DNA from: Caballeronia insecticola
Lineage (GTDB): Bacteria; Pseudomonadota; Gammaproteobacteria; Burkholderiales; Burkholderiaceae
Length of the DNA: 64,000 nt
Direction: 5' to 3'
NCBI RefSeq assembly: GCF_000402035.1
Contig: NC_021294.1
Coordinates: 992,001-1,056,000, forward strand
Position numbers and translations under genes: made by a program. The notes beneath the pieces are model-generated. The model was not told where the DNA came from. It worked only from the letters and a program-made list of their open reading frames with translations, and made no database searches. Shown here piece by piece: positions 61,216 to 64,000 of the stretch (positions within the stretch are counted from its first letter, which is position 1; each line of letters starts with the position of its first letter).

Positions 61216-62102
61216 AGACCCTATCGCTTTCATATCCCGGCGTGCGCCGCCTGAGCGTGGCGGTCTGCTGCGCGACGCTCGCGATCGCGCTCGGCGCCTG
61301 CACGACGACCACCCGCCAGAGCGTCGACAGCCACCCCGTCATGCGCAATTCGGCGCCCAGCACGATGAGCGAAATGCGTATCGCCGACACGGCGCTCGAT
61401 TCGGGCAACGTCGAACTCGCGACCTCGCTCTACGAAAAAGCCGTGCAGGCGGACCCGCACTCGGTCGCGGGCCTGACCGGCCTCGGCAACACGCTCTACA
61501 CGGTCGGTGACTTCACGCGCGCGGGCGTCTATTACGATCGCGCCAGCAAGGCCGATGCGAACGCGCCGGCGCCGCTCGTCGGCCTTGCGCGCGTTGCGAT
61601 CCGCCAGCGCCGCTTCGATGACGCCATCGCAACTTACCGGCGTCTGCTCACGCTGATGCCGGACGATCCGCTCGCCTCGGCCGGTCTCGGCGCCGCGCTC
61701 GACATGAAGGGCGATCACAAGGGCGCGCAGACGGTGCTGCGTCAGGCGCTCGGAAAGAACGCCGGCGATCCGCTGATTTCCGTGAACCTCGGCCTGTCGC
61801 TGATTCTCGGCGGCGATCCGCGCGAAGGCGCGAACGTGCTGCTCGACGTGACGCGCTTCCCCGCCGCGCCGCCGCAGGCGCGTCAGGATCTCGCGCTCGC
61901 CTACGGTCTGCTCGGCAATCGCGAAGCGGCCGCCGAGATTCTGTCGCGCGATCTGCCGAAGGCGTCGGTCGAGGACAACCTGCGCTATTACGACATCCAG
62001 CGCGAACTGCTGGCGCGGCGCACGCCGTCCGTTTCGTCCGTATCGCCTGCGACGCCCGCCGCGATTCCGACGGCTCAAGTGCAAACGACGCGCCTCAAAT
62101 GA
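61212..62102 (+). CDS. tadD: TPR lipoprotein TadD
   Basis: A 296-residue lipoprotein. The signal ends in LAIALGAC with lipidated Cys30. TPR-like repeats follow (about 55-200; ATSLYEKAVQADPHSVAGLTGLGNTLYTVGDF and the next two units). It is the pilotin-like Tad protein for secretin assembly. It overlaps tadE by four bases. Confidence 0.9.
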   Translation: MKTLSLSYPGVRRLSVAVCCATLAIALGACTTTTRQSVDSHPVMRNSAPSTMSEMRIADTALDSGNVELATSLYEKAVQADPHSVAGLTGLGNTLYTVGDFTRAGVYYDRASKADANAPAPLVGLARVAIRQRRFDDAIATYRRLLTLMPDDPLASAGLGAALDMKGDHKGAQTVLRQALGKNAGDPLISVNLGLSLILGGDPREGANVLLDVTRFPAAPPQARQDLALAYGLLGNREAAAEILSRDLPKASVEDNLRYYDIQRELLARRTPSVSSVSPATPAAIPTAQVQTTRLK

Positions 62103-62596
62103 AAGCGTCCGCGCGCCGCCCGCCCTTCGCGATGCAGCTTCTGCGCGACGAACGCGGCATCGCGTCGATCGAATTCGCGTTCGTCGCGTTTTTCGCGATG
62201 GTCTTCTTCATCGGCACGGTCGAGATCGCGCTTGAGATGATCGCCGATGCGTCGGTGCAGGCGGCGGCGCAAGCGGCGTCGCGCGTGGGCCTGACGACGA
62301 TTGCGCCGAGCACGGGCAGCCGCGTGCAGAAGGCGCAGGCGATCGTCGAATCGATCCTCGGCGGATGGAAGAACGTCAACGGGACCATCACGGTCAGCGA
62401 GCTGAATTACGGCAGCTACGGCTACGGCAACGTCGCGAGCGCCACGTACACGCCGACGCAGGACATGGGCGGCTACGGCGACGTGGTCGTCTACAAGATC
62501 CAGCTCACGATGCCCGGCGTCACCGGCGTGCCCCAACTATTCGGCATCAACGAGCTGACCTTCGAGCGCAATTTCATCGTGCAGAACGAAAAATGA
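62099..62596 (+). CDS. tadE: Tad pseudopilin TadE
   Basis: A 165-residue minor pilin. The prepilin-type site is DERG followed by IASIEFAFVAFFAMVFFIG with Glu at +5. The C-terminal domain has a Gly/Tyr-rich stretch (YGSYGYGNVASATY). Cleaved by CpaA, it belongs to the pilus tip or initiation complex. Confidence 0.88.
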   Translation: MKASARRPPFAMQLLRDERGIASIEFAFVAFFAMVFFIGTVEIALEMIADASVQAAAQAASRVGLTTIAPSTGSRVQKAQAIVESILGGWKNVNGTITVSELNYGSYGYGNVASATYTPTQDMGGYGDVVVYKIQLTMPGVTGVPQLFGINELTFERNFIVQNEK

Positions 62597-63252
62597 GAAC
62601 CGCCAGCGAAACAGCCCGATCCATCGCGGCGAGACTGCGCGGCCTGCTGCGCTCGGATCGTGGCAGCGTGTCCATCGAATTCGTGATCATCATCCCGATG
62701 ATGCTGCTCGTGCTGCTCGGCTTCACCGAGATCTACCTGTATATGCGCGCGGTCACCGCCGTCGATCGCACGGCCTTCACGCTCGCCAATACCATCGGTC
62801 AGATGACCTCGATCATCGCCGACAACAACGACACCACCGATGCGAACAGCTACGGCTCGCTGTGGCAGGACGCGGCGCTGCTCGCCGCACCGTATCAGTT
62901 GAAGGCGAACGGCATGGTCTACGTGACGTTCCTGTGCGACCCGGACTCCAGCAACAAATGCAAGGACATGGACACCTCCATGACGGCGGTCACGCCGAAG
63001 ATCCGCTGGACGGCCTCGCCGTCTTCATGGACCAACAGCAAAAGCTCGGGCATGGTGTCGAGGGTGTCGAGCACGAGTCCGCTGCCTACTTCGTGGCCGT
63101 TTCGCACCGGGGATTCGGCGATCATCGTGGAAGTGTTTTTGTCGTACAACCCGTTCGTCATGACCTCCACGCTCATTTCGGGGATGCCGGGTCAGCAGAC
63201 CGTGTACCGCCGCGTGTATGTGCGGCCGCGTGCGCCGCGAGCGTTCTACTGA
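62593..63252 (+). CDS. Tad pseudopilin, TadF-like
   Basis: A 219-residue protein with the prepilin site SDRG followed by SVSIEFVIIIPMMLLVLLG (Glu at +5) and a larger C-terminal domain with two Cys (FLCDPDSSNKCKD) that may form a disulfide. It follows tadE with four bases overlap and lies in the usual place of tadF. Confidence 0.83.
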   Translation: MRTASETARSIAARLRGLLRSDRGSVSIEFVIIIPMMLLVLLGFTEIYLYMRAVTAVDRTAFTLANTIGQMTSIIADNNDTTDANSYGSLWQDAALLAAPYQLKANGMVYVTFLCDPDSSNKCKDMDTSMTAVTPKIRWTASPSSWTNSKSSGMVSRVSSTSPLPTSWPFRTGDSAIIVEVFLSYNPFVMTSTLISGMPGQQTVYRRVYVRPRAPRAFY

Positions 63253-63277
63253 TGCTCGCGGGATCACGGACGCTCAC

Positions 63278-64000
63278 ATGCAAATCAAACGCAAAGGGTT
63301 CACGTTCATGACGATTTCGTCGACGCTCCGCTCATGCAGCCGTCTGCCGAAAGACGCAGAGGGCGGCGTCGCGATGATGTTCGCCATGTGCGCGAGCATC
63401 ATGATCGGGTCCATGTGCGTGGCGCTGGACTCGATCGACTACGTGATGACACAGGGCCATATGCAGATGGCGCTCGATGCGGCCACGCTGTCGTCGGGCG
63501 TCGATCTGCAACGCTACGGCAACACGCCGAGCGGCGCCAGCCTCGCCAACTGGCAGAAGGACGCGCGCGCGTACTACGACGCCAACAGTCCTTCCGGCAT
63601 GATGGGCTTCACCATGCCCGATGCCAACTTCTCGGCGAGCGTCTCGGGTGCGCCCGCCACGGGGCAGACCATTGCGCTGTCGGCGTCGGGATCGCTGCCT
63701 TTGCTCGCGCCGAAGGTTTTCACCCAGACCTCGGGCAGCGGCTCAGGCAGCGGCTCAGGCAGCGGCTCAGGCAGCGGTTCGGGCGGCACGCCCACGCCCG
63801 ATACTTCGACGGTATCCGCGAACAACACCGCCATGCGGCTGCCGCAAAGCACGCTGGAACTCGTGATGGTGCTGGACAACACCGGCTCGATGAACGATCC
63901 CGCCAACGGCAAGTCCGGCGCGAACAAGATGAGCGGCCTGAAGGATGCCGCCAATTCGCTGATCGGCGATCTCTTGCCGACCGGCACCACGACGAGCAAG
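63278..64000 (+). CDS. tadG: TadG-like pilus protein with von Willebrand A domain (cut by window edge)
   Basis: The reading frame is open to the end of the window, 241 codons. An N-terminal TadG/TadE-like hydrophobic helix (GGVAMMFAMCASIMIGSMCVAL) is followed by a periplasmic region, a Ser/Gly linker from a 12-bp repeat, and the start of a vWA domain with MIDAS motif MVLDNTGSMND. ATG 63278 and ATG 63308 (with AAGGG 9 nt before) are both possible starts. It is the last Tad gene seen here. Confidence 0.85.
   Translation, partial: MQIKRKGFTFMTISSTLRSCSRLPKDAEGGVAMMFAMCASIMIGSMCVALDSIDYVMTQGHMQMALDAATLSSGVDLQRYGNTPSGASLANWQKDARAYYDANSPSGMMGFTMPDANFSASVSGAPATGQTIALSASGSLPLLAPKVFTQTSGSGSGSGSGSGSGSGSGGTPTPDTSTVSANNTAMRLPQSTLELVMVLDNTGSMNDPANGKSGANKMSGLKDAANSLIGDLLPTGTTTSK
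63734..63781 (+). repeat. 12-bp tandem repeat in tadG linker
   Basis: GGCAGCGGCTCA three times (63734-63769) and a fourth copy with changes (GGCAGCGGTTCG). It encodes Gly-Ser-Gly-Ser units, a flexible hinge before the vWA domain. Slippage keeps the frame. Confidence 0.85.

Overview
The base composition (high GC with strong G/C third positions, dropping in one island) and the gene set point to the chromosome of a Burkholderia-sensu-lato betaproteobacterium (Burkholderia, Paraburkholderia or Caballeronia). The evidence is a double-length UvrA, several MocR-type regulators, an ahpC-ahpF pair, a stand-alone ribA and a Tad pilus locus. No rRNA, tRNA, insertion sequence, prophage or CRISPR array was found.

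Layout. 1-3.4 kb: a minus-strand unit (42-aa lipoprotein, VAO-type flavin oxidase, start of a Tat-exported protein) diverging from a MocR regulator. 3.5-9.7 kb: a complete type I restriction-modification system (hsdM-hsdS-hsdR) with AT-richer specificity segments. 9.8-12.2 kb: a nuclease-helicase with a LexA box over its start codon. 12.3-17.7 kb: redox and stress genes (hemerythrin, 2OG-Fe(II) oxygenase, ribA, a dinucleotide-binding oxidoreductase, OxyR-type site, ahpC, ahpF). 17.8-23.7 kb: an RsbRD-type sensor kinase, two LysR regulators, a trans-aconitate methyltransferase and a ketoglutarate-semialdehyde dehydrogenase. 24.4-27.7 kb: an unrecognised membrane zinc-ribbon protein followed by a TAXI binding protein without its permease. 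27.7-33.4 kb: two MocR regulators, a small winged-helix protein coupled to one of them, and a divergent YdeP-type molybdoenzyme. 33.9-39.2 kb: a SnoaL-like protein, a glycogen-debranching enzyme and a GH63-like glycosidase. 39.3-47 kb: uvrA (four ATPase modules), an ACT protein and a DUF445 membrane protein in one tight run behind a LexA box. 47-52.6 kb: epoxide hydrolase, tartrate/D-malate dehydrogenase, a deacylase with an amino-acid binding protein and divergent LysR, and a DUF6496 basic protein. 53-64 kb: a Tad (Flp) pilus operon from the pilin to a TadG-like protein cut by the window edge.

How the genes work together. Two separate units, the nuclease-helicase and uvrA-ACT-DUF445, carry LexA operators and probably belong to the SOS regulon. 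AhpC/AhpF form the alkyl hydroperoxide reductase, with an OxyR-like site in front. The Tad genes make the pilin, prepilin peptidase, secretin, assembly ATPase, inner-membrane platform and minor pilins. Several pairs look like a regulator with its target, each with an inverted repeat between them: MocR and the YdeP-like enzyme, LysR and the semialdehyde dehydrogenase, LysR and the binding protein/deacylase.

Nothing here is clearly a wholly new system. The least explained parts are the zinc-ribbon protein with its TAXI partner, the possible SOS link of the ACT and DUF445 genes, the MocR/winged-helix/YdeP group, and the lipoprotein-oxidase-Tat unit at the left edge. All assignments come from reading the sequence; no database search was possible.
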